From NCBI RefSeq assembly GCF_003148495.1, contig NZ_QGGH01000001.1:702347-766346 (forward strand): DNA of 64,000 bases. The letters run 5' to 3'. Made by a program: the position numbers and the translations under genes. The notes under the pieces are model-generated. The model did no database searches, was not told where the DNA came from, and was given only the letters and a program-made list of their open reading frames with translations. The DNA is from Mesorhizobium loti. Its GTDB lineage: Bacteria > Pseudomonadota > Alphaproteobacteria > Rhizobiales > Rhizobiaceae. Below are positions 1-8,201 of this stretch, piece after piece (within the stretch, counting starts at the first letter, position 1; each line of letters opens with the position of its first letter).

Positions 1-460
1 TCTCGGCGGCTGCCGCGTCGCGCCCGGCCGCCTTGGTCGACGTCGAGAAATGGCGCAAGTCATGAAACGCGATCAGTAGCGACAGGTCGTCCTGAAGCGG
101 CACGGCATCGCCGTCCGGCGCCGTCTCTTCGGCGTCGGCATCGTCCTTGTGCGCCTTTGTTTCCAGATTGTCCTTGCCGATTTTCACGGTCGGCACCTTG
201 GCCGAGGCTGTCTTTCCGGGAGCAGCCGATGCCGGTTCGGTCTTGCCGGTATGCCCGGCAAGGCCGGCAGCGAGCTTGCCCCAGCGCTGGTCGTGCGATC
301 CCGCCTCGGTCGTCGGCTGCCGTTCCGGGCGGGTAGGGACTGTGTCGCCGCGCAGCATCTTGCCGAAGCCGGCGTCGTCATTCCTGCCATTCGCAGCCGG
401 CTGCTCCGTCGCACGCGTCGAGGCAAATCCTGGCAGGGCCGAGCCGAGGCTGGTGGTCAT
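1..460 (-). CDS. fliK: FliK/MotD-type flagellar hook-length protein, N-terminal part
   Basis: A frame opens with ATG at 460 and stays open to the left edge, so about 153 N-terminal residues are visible and the C-terminus lies outside the window. The visible part (MTTSLGSALPGFASTRATEQ at the start) is low in hydrophobic residues and rich in Ala, Thr, Gly, Lys and Asp. Such disordered sequence is typical of FliK, and rhizobial motD, later recognised as fliK, follows motB and motC. The start overlaps the motC stop as ATGA. No diagnostic C-terminal FliK domain can be seen, so the call rests on gene order and composition. Confidence 0.7.
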   Translation of the reverse strand, partial: MTTSLGSALPGFASTRATEQPAANGRNDDAGFGKMLRGDTVPTRPERQPTTEAGSHDQRWGKLAAGLAGHTGKTEPASAAPGKTASAKVPTVKIGKDNLETKAHKDDADAEETAPDGDAVPLQDDLSLLIAFHDLRHFSTSTKAAGRDAAAAE

Positions 461-1839
461 TTGGGGGCGGCTCCAAGCATTTGGTCGATCAGGTCGAGCT
501 GTCGACGTGTTCTGGTCATGGCGGCGTCGGTCGGATCGGTGGGCTCGGGACCGGCTGCAGGCGACGGTGCCGAGACCGGCGTGACAGTCGCTGCTTCGGC
601 GGATGTGGCTGCAACCGCCGCCGTGTCCGGCGCATTGGCGGTTGGCCCGCCGGAGGCCGCGGTGGCGGCAGGCTGCTCCGCGATCGCGCCTTCGACCGGT
701 GGCAGCCCGCTGTCATCGGCGCCTTGCGCCGTGGTGATTTTGGGCGCCAGTGGTTGCACGGCCGCACCAGGGGCAAGCTTTTCCTCGGGAAGGGCGGCGG
801 GCGGCGCGACCACCTCGCCGGCAATGGCCTGAGCAGCGTCGAGCAAGGCGCGGTCGCCTTCCGACAGCCTGGTGCGGTCGATCTTGCCAAGCTTGGCGCG
901 AACGTCCTCGATGGTGCCCGAGGTGACCGTGGAAAGGCTGGCATAGAGCAGGGCGCGTGGATCGTCCTGGTTGGTGTTGCCGCCACGACCCTGCTCGGCC
1001 CGCGCCGAAGCAAAAGCCGACAGCTCGTTCAAGCCGTCGATCGCGGCGCGGCGGGCGATGCGCAGATAGATCACCTTCTCGCGCTCGGGATCCATCATCG
1101 ACGTGATGTCGCCCAGCTTGTCCTGGCTGATCGACATATGCAGCGCGATGACACCGGAGACGAAGGAGTCGGCGAACTGGCTGGCATAGGGCGAATAGAG
1201 GTAGCGTTCGACATACTGGGTGGAGGCAAGCGCAAAGCGCGCCGCGTCGCCTTGCGCGACTGCAATGCCGACCGAACGGCGAAGTGCGGCTTCCTCGACC
1301 AGCGTGCCGGGGCTGAGCAATCTTGCCTCGTCGAGCAGACCGAGTGCGGCCGCCGGCTGATCGCCGGCAAGCAGCGAGCCTTTGACCAGGGCAAGGAAAG
1401 CGCCGAGATCGGGAGGCAGCGCCATGGGATCGATCGGCCCCAAGACTTCGATCGCCTCGCCGGGCCGGCCGTTGAGGTAGTCGATAACGCCTTTGGCTAT
1501 GGCAAGGCTTTGCGGGTCCGTCGTGGCGCGCGACGTGGCGGCTTCGACGGTGATCGGGTTTCCGCCGCTCATGCCGTAGACAAGCAGGGCGCGAAAGTTC
1601 TTGGGATCCTTGTAATCCTCGGCATCCGCCGCGCGCAGGCGCGCATCCGCCATCTCCAGCAGCTTGGCCTGCATCGGCAGGGCGGCATGATCGCCGGCGG
1701 CTATGCGATCCTGGATCAGCTGCAGCGAGCGCACCAGTTGATACGGCTGCAGCGCATCCTGGGCAAAGCCGGCCGAAGGGTATCCGCCGGTCAGCAGCAA
1801 CAGGCCAATCAACCGGCTGGTGACGGCCGCTCGCCTCAT
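457..1839 (-). CDS. motC: MotC, periplasmic motility protein
   Basis: 460 residues. The start at 1839 overlaps the motB stop (ATGA) and gives an N-terminal signal peptide (MRRAAVTSRLIGLLLLTGG, cleavage probably after GFAQ). The mature part is helical with TPR-like stretches such as LALVKGSLLAGDQPAAALGL. A Pro/Ala-rich tail precedes a final DLIDQMLGAAPK. MotC is a rhizobial periplasmic protein thought to act with MotB in controlling motor rotation speed. A longer frame extends upstream to 2013 but would lie inside motB and lacks a signal sequence at its start. The motB-motC-fliK order matches the rhizobial mot operon. Confidence 0.9.
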   Translation of the reverse strand: MRRAAVTSRLIGLLLLTGGYPSAGFAQDALQPYQLVRSLQLIQDRIAAGDHAALPMQAKLLEMADARLRAADAEDYKDPKNFRALLVYGMSGGNPITVEAATSRATTDPQSLAIAKGVIDYLNGRPGEAIEVLGPIDPMALPPDLGAFLALVKGSLLAGDQPAAALGLLDEARLLSPGTLVEEAALRRSVGIAVAQGDAARFALASTQYVERYLYSPYASQFADSFVSGVIALHMSISQDKLGDITSMMDPEREKVIYLRIARRAAIDGLNELSAFASARAEQGRGGNTNQDDPRALLYASLSTVTSGTIEDVRAKLGKIDRTRLSEGDRALLDAAQAIAGEVVAPPAALPEEKLAPGAAVQPLAPKITTAQGADDSGLPPVEGAIAEQPAATAASGGPTANAPDTAAVAATSAEAATVTPVSAPSPAAGPEPTDPTDAAMTRTRRQLDLIDQMLGAAPK

Positions 1840-3206
1840 CCGCCAGTCGCCATCAGGATTTCGATGCGGCGGTTCACGGCCGACAATGGATCTGCGGGAT
1901 CCTTCGGCTGGCGATCGGCGAAGCCGGCGACCTCGGTGATGCGGCGTTCGTCGACGCCACCGCGCACGAGCATGTAGTAAGCGGAATGCGCGCGCGCCGT
2001 CGACAGTCGCCAATTGTCGTAGCTGTCGCTGCGGAACGGCCGGGCGTCAGTGTGGCCGTTGATGCTGATGGTGCCCTTCTGGCTGTTGACGATGCGGCCG
2101 ATCTTCTCCATCGCCAGTACCAGTTCGCGGCTCGGCAGCGCCGAGCCAACCTCGAACATGCCGAAGTCGAGCTGGTCGGTGATCGAGATGACGACGCCCT
2201 TGTCTGTGGCTTCGACGGAGACGCCGTCGTGCAGCTTGTCGCCGGGCTTGAAGGCATCGGCCAACTGCCGCTTGACGTCGGCTGCGGCCTTGACGGCAGC
2301 CGCGGTCGGCGCCTTCTCGTCGGTGTCGGGCTTGGCAGGCTTTTGCGCATCGGCCTCGACCTTGGCCGCATTCGCGTCCTTGGTGTCGCCCGGCTTGGTC
2401 TCGCCCGGTTTGATCTCGCTTGGCTTCGTGTCGCCGGCCTTGGCCATTGCCGTGGCAGGGTTCGCGGCCTGCTTGCCTGTCGCGTCCTTGGCTAGCGGCT
2501 CGAGCGGCGCGGCCGCGACAGGCGGTACGGCTTTGACTTTGGGCACTTGCGTTTCGGCGGTCTTGTCACCGGGCTTGATCGGATCGCCCTCGATCCTGGT
2601 GCGCTCGGCACTGGCCTCGGCGGCGGGTGCCGCCACCTGCTGCGACCAGAAATCCGGCTCGAAGGGATCGCGATAGGAGGCACCGCCGGAGGCGCCCGTC
2701 GCCGGGCCGGCGGCTTGTGCGCCGCCGTCACCCTTCTGGCTGACATTCTGCATGACGCCGGTATCTGTGGCGATTTCCGAAAGCACCGCGTAGGGATCGG
2801 CGAACAGATGCTCGTCGGAGTGTTCCGCCTGCGGGAGTTCTTGCTTGTCCTGTTTGCGTTCCGCCGAGCCATCGCCGTCCTGGCCGGCCTTGCTGGTCGC
2901 CTTCTTCGGATTGTCGGCCGTTGTCCCGATCGCGCGCGGACCGTCGCCGAGGTCCTCCAGGCCCTTGCGGCTCGAATTGCGGTCGACCAGCTTGACCGGG
3001 TTGAAGTAGCTGGCGACGGCTGCCTTGGTCTGCTCGTTGGCGGCGTTGATCAGCCACATGACCAGGAAGAAACACATCATGGCCGTCATGAAGTCGGCGA
3101 AGGCGATCTTCCAGACGCCGCCATGGTGGGCCTCGTCATGATCGTCATGACCACGCCGCACGATGATGATTTCGTGGGGCGTGTGTCCGGCTTCGGCCAC
3201 GCTCAT
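1836..3206 (-). CDS. motB: MotB, flagellar stator protein
   Basis: 456 residues from the ATG at 3206, which overlaps the upstream stop as ATGA; a start ten codons earlier is possible but less likely. One transmembrane helix (about residues 32-54) carries the proton-channel aspartate in FADFMTAMM (Asp38). A long Ala/Lys/Pro-rich periplasmic linker with repeated KPGDT/KPGET units follows. The C-terminal OmpA-like peptidoglycan-binding domain contains NGHTDARPF near residue 383. With MotA it forms the ion-conducting stator. The linker makes it longer than enterobacterial MotB (about 300 residues), as is usual in rhizobia. motA itself is far away, at 18774. Confidence 0.95.
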   Translation of the reverse strand: MSVAEAGHTPHEIIIVRRGHDDHDEAHHGGVWKIAFADFMTAMMCFFLVMWLINAANEQTKAAVASYFNPVKLVDRNSSRKGLEDLGDGPRAIGTTADNPKKATSKAGQDGDGSAERKQDKQELPQAEHSDEHLFADPYAVLSEIATDTGVMQNVSQKGDGGAQAAGPATGASGGASYRDPFEPDFWSQQVAAPAAEASAERTRIEGDPIKPGDKTAETQVPKVKAVPPVAAAPLEPLAKDATGKQAANPATAMAKAGDTKPSEIKPGETKPGDTKDANAAKVEADAQKPAKPDTDEKAPTAAAVKAAADVKRQLADAFKPGDKLHDGVSVEATDKGVVISITDQLDFGMFEVGSALPSRELVLAMEKIGRIVNSQKGTISINGHTDARPFRSDSYDNWRLSTARAHSAYYMLVRGGVDERRITEVAGFADRQPKDPADPLSAVNRRIEILMATGG

Positions 3207-3829
3207 GCCAGAACCTCTGAGAGGGTCGTCGACCATTCGGCCATGCGTGTCTCGAACACCGCTTCGTCTATGGCGACGGTGAGGTCGAAGCCTGCTGCCT
3301 CGACGAAGTCGAGATTGGCCGCGCGCGGCCCGAGCGATGCCTTCAGTGTTTCGAACAGCGAGAGCGGACCGCGCACGACGATGCGCACCGCTTCGGCATC
3401 GCCGACCGCTTCGTGTATCGCGCTGGCGAGCACCTCGATCGAGCGTTTCTGCAGATCGTCGCTGACGATGCCGCCGATGATGCGGGCGACCGTGGCGGCG
3501 ACAAGCCCGGTCACGCGTGCCTCCATGGCATCGATGCGTGACGAGACCGCCTTGCCGACATCGTCGCCGAGGCTTTCGAGAAATACCCTTGCTTCGTCTG
3601 CATTGGCCTGGCGTTCGGCTTCGAGCGCGGCATCATGCGCAGCCGACAGGCGCGCCTCGAGCGCCGCTTCAGCCTGGGCAACCGCTTCCGCGATCAGCGT
3701 GCCGATATCGGCTTGCGGCGCTGGCGTCTCGGGCTTGTGTTCGGGATCGACTGCTGCCCGGGGCTGGCCGGCGCGTTGCGCGCGGGTGCCGAAATCAGGC
3801 AGAAGGTCGAAGAGGGCTGCGGAGGGCAT
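3203..3829 (-). CDS. fliH: FliH-like flagellar assembly protein
   Basis: 208 residues, starting three bases after the fliF stop and ending in an ATGA overlap with motB. The N-terminus (MPSAALFDLLPDFG) is followed by an Ala/Glu-rich probable coiled coil (about residues 42-85) and a C-terminal alpha/beta part containing VIIGG-like IGGIVSDDLQ and IVVRGPLSLFETLK. This resembles the layout of FliH/SctL stator proteins that regulate the export ATPase FliI. Similarity is weak by eye and the call leans on position between fliF and motB and on the otherwise missing fliH. Symbol tentative. Confidence 0.6.
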   Translation of the reverse strand: MPSAALFDLLPDFGTRAQRAGQPRAAVDPEHKPETPAPQADIGTLIAEAVAQAEAALEARLSAAHDAALEAERQANADEARVFLESLGDDVGKAVSSRIDAMEARVTGLVAATVARIIGGIVSDDLQKRSIEVLASAIHEAVGDAEAVRIVVRGPLSLFETLKASLGPRAANLDFVEAAGFDLTVAIDEAVFETRMAEWSTTLSEVLA

Positions 3830-3832
3830 GGC

Positions 3833-5479
3833 TTACACCGCAACTTCCTGGGCAGCCCATTTGCGCAGGATCTGCGCCGTGCGCTCCTCGTTGAGGTCGA
3901 CCATCCGGGCAAGCCGATCCTGCGGCGCCGGCCTGATCTTCTGGCGAAGATCGTCGAGCGGCGTCGGACCTGGGCGCGAGCCGGGCAAGGCGGCAACCGC
4001 GGCATTGTCGGCGGCGGCAGTTGCTTCCGGCGTCGGCAGCGAGCGCTGGACGTCATCGAAGCTGGGGCCTGACAGGGCCGGTGTTGCCTTTGCCGTCAGC
4101 GCCGACGCCATCGGCCTCAGGCCGAAGAAGGCGACCAGGAACACCACGACGATGAAGGCGCCGGCGTTGATCAGGGTGCCGGCATGCTGGCCGATGGAAT
4201 CGAGCATTCCAGCCTGCGGGATCGCCTCACCGTCCAGCCCGTCGATGAACTCGACGGCCGACACGTCGATGACGTCGCCGCGCTTTTCGTCCAGGCCGGT
4301 GGCGGAGGTCACCATTTTCTGGATGTCGGCGACGCGCTTGGCAATCTGCTCCGGCGTGGCGTCCTTGCCGAGTATGGTCATCAGCCGCTGCTGGTTGACG
4401 ACGACGGCAATCGACATCTTGGTGACGCTGTAGCCGTTGGAGACGGTGGCGATCTTCTTCGAATTGATCTCGTAATTGGTAATCTCTTCCCTGCGGTCGT
4501 TCTGCGACGAGGATTGCGGTCCATCGGTGGCGGTTGCCTGGGTTTCGGGCAGGTTCTGCTCAACGCTGGCCGGGGTGGAAGCCTGCTTCTGGTTGTTGTT
4601 TTCGTTGGCACGCACCGACTGCACCGAGCGCTCGACGCGCGAGTTCGGATCGAAGATGGTTTCTTCCGTCTGGCGGGTGTCGGTGTTGACCTCGGCCTTG
4701 ACGCTGGCGCGGAAATTGTCGGGGCCGAGATAGGCCGTCAGCGCGCGGCGGATGTTGTCGCCGATCTGCGCCTCGACAGTCTGCTCGACGCCGAGCGTGC
4801 GCGCGGCGCTGGTGTTGGAAGGATCATCGCCCGCGGCCAGCAGATTGCCGCTGGAATCGAGCACCGTCACCTTGTCGGCCGACAGGCCGGGGACGGCGGC
4901 GGCGACGAGATGGCGGATCGACATGGCGCTCTTCTCGGCGTCGATGCCGGCGTAGCGGATGACCACAGAGGCAGAGGGCTGCTGCTCGTCGCGGCGGAAA
5001 TTGGCGCGCTCGGACATGACGATGTGCACGCGCGCCGCCTTGATACCCGATATCGACTGGATGGTGCGCGCGATCTCGCCTTCCAGCGCGCGCACACGGG
5101 TGATCTGCTGCATGAAGGAGGTGAGGCCGAGCGAGCCGACATTGTCGAACAGTTCGTAGCCGGCGTTGGCGCTGGTCGGCAGGCCCTTTTCGGCAAGCAG
5201 CATGCGCGCCTGCGCGGTGGTGCCGGCCGGCACCAGCACCGAAGTTCCGTCGGCGCCGACGTCGAAGCCGATGCCGGCTTCGCCCAGCACCAGGCCGATC
5301 TGGTTCACGTCGGCGCGGTCGAGCCCGACATAGAGCGTGTCGTAGGCAGGGCGGTTGAGGTAGACCGAGGCGATGCCGATGACGCCCATCACCAGAACGG
5401 CGATACCCGCCAGCATGGCGAGGCGCTTCACGCCAAACCCGCGGAGATTCGAGATGATGCTCTGGATCTGTTCCGGCAC
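3833..5479 (-). CDS. fliF: FliF, flagellar MS-ring protein
   Basis: 548 residues from a GTG start; a GGGAG lies 10 bases upstream. A transmembrane helix near residues 20-42 (LAMLAGIAVLVMGVIGIASV) is followed by the secretin/YscJ-type ring-building modules (DTLYVGLDRADVNQIG, and GIKAARVHIVMSER near 160). A second helix lies around residue 440 (FIVVVFLVAFFGLRPM). The cytoplasmic tail ends in a short FliG-binding segment (LNEERTAQILRKWAAQEVAV). It builds the membrane-embedded base of the motor. Here it heads a leftward group with fliH-like, motB, motC and fliK; in Sinorhizobium it sits near visNR. Confidence 0.96.
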   Translation of the reverse strand: MPEQIQSIISNLRGFGVKRLAMLAGIAVLVMGVIGIASVYLNRPAYDTLYVGLDRADVNQIGLVLGEAGIGFDVGADGTSVLVPAGTTAQARMLLAEKGLPTSANAGYELFDNVGSLGLTSFMQQITRVRALEGEIARTIQSISGIKAARVHIVMSERANFRRDEQQPSASVVIRYAGIDAEKSAMSIRHLVAAAVPGLSADKVTVLDSSGNLLAAGDDPSNTSAARTLGVEQTVEAQIGDNIRRALTAYLGPDNFRASVKAEVNTDTRQTEETIFDPNSRVERSVQSVRANENNNQKQASTPASVEQNLPETQATATDGPQSSSQNDRREEITNYEINSKKIATVSNGYSVTKMSIAVVVNQQRLMTILGKDATPEQIAKRVADIQKMVTSATGLDEKRGDVIDVSAVEFIDGLDGEAIPQAGMLDSIGQHAGTLINAGAFIVVVFLVAFFGLRPMASALTAKATPALSGPSFDDVQRSLPTPEATAAADNAAVAALPGSRPGPTPLDDLRQKIRPAPQDRLARMVDLNEERTAQILRKWAAQEVAV

Positions 5480-5534
5480 GGTTCAACGACTCCCAGCATG
5501 ATTGTCCGCCGGAACAGTAGTCCTCGAAGCTTGT

Positions 5535-5571
5535 GCGAAAATGAAATCGGGCCGCGCTTGCGGCGCGGCCC
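5535..5571 (-). terminator. Rho-independent terminator after the first flagellin gene
   Basis: GGGCCGCGC (5549-5557) pairs with GCGCGGCCC (5563-5571) around a 5-base loop. On the minus strand the stem is followed by a T-rich stretch (GATTTCATTTTCG). It lies 62 bases past the flagellin stop at 5633 and separates that gene from fliF. Confidence 0.75.
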
Positions 5572-5632
5572 GTCAATCGGAGTGCGAAAAGGAGGGCGGG
5601 ATGCGAAAGGAGGGCGCCGGTGGCGCCCGCGA

Positions 5633-6700
5633 TTAGTTCTTGAACAGCGACAGGATCGACTGCGAGGCGCTGTTGGCGATCGACAGCGACTGGATGCCGA
5701 GCTGCTGCTGCACCTGCAGCGCCTGCAGGCGGGTCGATTCCTTGTTCATGTCGGCATCGACAAGCTGGCCGACGCCGCGGTCGATGGAGTCCATCAAGCT
5801 CTGGGTGAAGGTCTTTTGCAGGTCGATGCTGCTCTTGGCCGAACCGAGGATGGTGGCGGAGTCGGTCAGCTGGGCCATGACCTTGTCGATCCTGGTCACC
5901 ATCTGCGTGATGATGTCGTCGGTTACCCCGGCCGCCGTGATGTCGAGGTTGTAGGCGGAAATATTGTCGACCCTGGCCACCACCGCTCCCGCCGCCGTCT
6001 GGCCATCGCTGTTTGCGGCGATGTCCGTTTTTCCGAGCGCGAGCGCGGCCGCATAGGCGTTGTCATACAGGGTCTGGGCGGCCCCAGTGGCATAGATGGA
6101 GGTCTGGCGATCGAGGGTGCCGTAGTTCTTGACGTCGGTGGCCAGGCCGTAGTCGAAAAGCTTGGTGCCCTCGACATCGATGTTGATCGTTCCGATCGAG
6201 ATGGCGCCGGATGAGGAGCGATTGAATGAGGACACGATCTGCGAGTCGGGCTGGACGCCGTCATTGGCGGCCGCGACCTGCTTGGAGGTCACCGCAAGGA
6301 AATTCGAGCCCGAGAAGGTGGCCGCATCGGCAAAGGACTTCATCTGCGCCTGAAGCGCCTTGATCTCGGTCTGGGTTTTTGCCTTGGCTGCGTCCGTCTG
6401 GCCGACGGTCGAAAGCAGCTTGGTCTTGATCTGGCCGATCGTTGTCAGCACATTGTTCATGCCGGTGTAGGCGGTATCGACTTTCGAGGCGCCGAGGCCG
6501 AGTGCATCCTGCACCGTCGACAGGGCCTGGTTGTCTGAGCGCATCGTGGTGGCGATCGACCAATAGGCGGCGTTGTCCGAAGCCTGCGAGACGCGGTAGC
6601 CTGTCGATATGCGAGCTTGCGTCTGCTCGAGTGACTTGTTGGTGGCGCTGAGGCTTTGAAGTGCGGTTAACGCCGAAGCGTTGGTCATGATGCTCGCCAA
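5633..6700 (-). CDS. Flagellin, copy 1
   Basis: 355 residues. The start is a TTG (6698-6700), eight bases after AAGGAG, giving MASIMTN; the ATG four codons later would sit too far from the ribosome-binding site, and the second flagellin has an ATG at the equivalent codon. The conserved N-terminal D0/D1 helices (ARISTGYRVSQASDNAAYWS) and C-terminal D0 helix (LQVQQQLGIQSLSIANSASQ) are intact. The middle, about residues 120-250, differs from copy 2. It is exported to form the filament. The terminator, leader hairpin and a CtrA-type box suggest its own transcript. Confidence 0.96.
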   Translation of the reverse strand: MASIMTNASALTALQSLSATNKSLEQTQARISTGYRVSQASDNAAYWSIATTMRSDNQALSTVQDALGLGASKVDTAYTGMNNVLTTIGQIKTKLLSTVGQTDAAKAKTQTEIKALQAQMKSFADAATFSGSNFLAVTSKQVAAANDGVQPDSQIVSSFNRSSSGAISIGTINIDVEGTKLFDYGLATDVKNYGTLDRQTSIYATGAAQTLYDNAYAAALALGKTDIAANSDGQTAAGAVVARVDNISAYNLDITAAGVTDDIITQMVTRIDKVMAQLTDSATILGSAKSSIDLQKTFTQSLMDSIDRGVGQLVDADMNKESTRLQALQVQQQLGIQSLSIANSASQSILSLFKN

Positions 6701-6721
6701 GAAAGTCGCTCCTTCTCAAAA

Positions 6722-6743
6722 CCGACATGCTCAGACATGCCGG
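6722..6743 (-). promoter_or_regulatory. Leader hairpin of flagellin copy 1
   Basis: CCGACATG and CATGCCGG can pair with one A/C mismatch around a short loop, 22-43 bases upstream of the flagellin start and just before the AAGGAG ribosome-binding site. The position resembles flagellin mRNA leaders targeted by FlbT in Caulobacter; that role is inference. Confidence 0.4.
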
Positions 6744-6832
6744 ATAGGCCTGTTCAACGGTGGTATCGTGCCGGTAGGGCCGATTCGCCAACTGTTGTAA
6801 GCTATTGGTTAACCATAACTAGCGCGACATGG

Positions 6833-6847
6833 TTAACAGCCTGTTAA
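6833..6847. promoter_or_regulatory. CtrA-type box upstream of flagellin copy 1
   Basis: TTAACAGCCTGTTAA is an exact TTAA-N7-TTAA, the full CtrA recognition pattern of alphaproteobacteria. It lies 133 bases upstream of the flagellin start, with a further GGTTAACC at 6808-6815. Whether CtrA binds here is inferred. Confidence 0.45.
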
Positions 6848-6901
6848 ACGCTGGCCTTCGAGAGTTAAGGACCGAGGGTTGCGTGGGGCTGGAGCAAACG
6901 C

Positions 6902-6937
6902 AAATCGGGCCGCGCTTTTGGCGCGGCCCGATTTTTT
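6902..6937 (-). terminator. Terminator after flagellin copy 2, perfect 14-bp stem
   Basis: AAATCGGGCCGCGC (6902-6915) and GCGCGGCCCGATTT (6921-6934) form a perfect stem with a 5-base loop, 32 bases past the flagellin stop at 6966. The T-run is stronger in the plus direction (ATTTTTT), so it may act both ways. The stem core matches the terminator of copy 1. Confidence 0.85.
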
Positions 6938-6965
6938 AGTGCGAATTGTGGTTGAGCGGAGGCGA

Positions 6966-7967
6966 TTAGCCGCGGAAGAGCGACAGGATCGACTGCGAGG
7001 AACCGTTGGCGATCGACAGCGCCTGGACGCCAAGCTGCTGCTGGACCTGCAGCGCCTGCAGACGGGTCGATTCCTTGTTCATGTCGGCATCGACGAGCTG
7101 GCCGACACCGCGATCGATGGAGTCCATCAGGTCCGAGGTGAAGGTCTTCTGCAGGTCGATACTGCTCTTGGCGGCGCCAAGCGTGGTGGCGGAGTTGGTC
7201 ATGTCGGCGAGCGCGGAGTCGATGACGGTCAGCATCTGCTGGATCTGATCGTCGCCTGCAGCTTTGCCCGTTGCGGTGTCGAAGATCTTCAGGCTGGCGG
7301 CCGAATAGGTGTCGGTGGCCGTTGCAGTAGCGCCCAGGGTCACGGCCACGGCCGTGAGGGTGGCCACACCGGTGGAGCCGGTGCGTTGCGAGTCAAGGAT
7401 GCCCTTTGCGAGTGTCGCGGTGGTGCCAGCTTCATACAGCTTGATGTTTTCCACCTTGACGTCGATGGTCGAGATCGAAGATGCGCCGGCCGCGTCACGG
7501 TTGAACGCCGAAAGGATCTTCACATCGGCAGCCGTCGTGGCTGTGGCGCCGCTGTTTACGGACAGCATGTTGGTGCCGGAGAAGGTGGCGCCGTCGGCGT
7601 AGGACTTCATCTGCGCCTGAAGAGCGGTGATTTCGACCTGGGTCTTTTCCTTCGAGGCATCCGTCTGGCCGTAGGAAGCCAGCAGCTTGGTCTTGATCTG
7701 GTTGATGGTGGAGATCGCGCTGTTCATGCCGGTGTAGGCGGTGTCGACCTTCGAGGCACCGAGGCCGAGAGCGTCCGAAACGGTGGACATGGCCTGGTTG
7801 TCGGAGCGCATCGTGGTGGCGATCGACCAGTAGGCGGCATTGTCCGAGGCCTGCGAAACGCGGTAACCGGTCGAGATGCGGGCCTGGGTGTCGGTGAGGG
7901 ATTTGCTGGTGGCGTTAAGGCTCTGCAGAGCCGTCAACGCAGCGGAGTTCGTCATGATGCTGGACAT
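6966..7967 (-). CDS. Flagellin, copy 2
   Basis: 333 residues from ATG at 7967 (MSSIMTNSAALTALQSL). The terminal D0/D1 regions are nearly identical to copy 1 (ARISTGYRVSQASDNAAYWS; LQVQQQLGVQALSIANGSSQ). The central surface-exposed region is shorter by about 22 residues and diverged. The pair looks like a tandem duplication that includes the terminator. A 234-base leader and promoter region separates it from fliP. Several flagellins forming one filament is normal in rhizobia. Confidence 0.96.
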   Translation of the reverse strand: MSSIMTNSAALTALQSLNATSKSLTDTQARISTGYRVSQASDNAAYWSIATTMRSDNQAMSTVSDALGLGASKVDTAYTGMNSAISTINQIKTKLLASYGQTDASKEKTQVEITALQAQMKSYADGATFSGTNMLSVNSGATATTAADVKILSAFNRDAAGASSISTIDVKVENIKLYEAGTTATLAKGILDSQRTGSTGVATLTAVAVTLGATATATDTYSAASLKIFDTATGKAAGDDQIQQMLTVIDSALADMTNSATTLGAAKSSIDLQKTFTSDLMDSIDRGVGQLVDADMNKESTRLQALQVQQQLGVQALSIANGSSQSILSLFRG

Positions 7968-8003
7968 GGTACTCGTACCTTGATTTTACAGGTGTTTTTT
8001 AGA

Positions 8004-8024
8004 CATACCGGGTCTCCCGGTATG
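8004..8024 (-). promoter_or_regulatory. Leader hairpin of flagellin copy 2
   Basis: CATACCGGG (8004-8012) pairs perfectly with CCCGGTATG (8016-8024) around a 3-base loop, 37-57 bases upstream of the start at 7967. It is stronger than the corresponding hairpin of copy 1. It may stabilise the mRNA or be a site for post-transcriptional control. Confidence 0.5.
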
Positions 8025-8201
8025 ACGGTGCGGCATCATGCCAATGATCTCTGAAATCGATCACCCGCCATCTGCGAGCGAATATGCGGGCAAGTCCCTA
8101 CCAAAGGGCTAAACCGGACGGTTAATCGAAAATATTTTGCTTGAAATTCTGTGCCTGCGCGGCACGGCAGCGACCAGTTGCCAGGGATCAGTCGCCAGCT
8201 G

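Noticed and set aside
4184..6214. Long plus-strand open frame of about 676 codons opposite fliF and the first flagellin
   Set aside because: It crosses two clearly real minus-strand genes and their intergenic region, and has the Arg/Gly/Asp-rich composition of GC-rich antisense frames.
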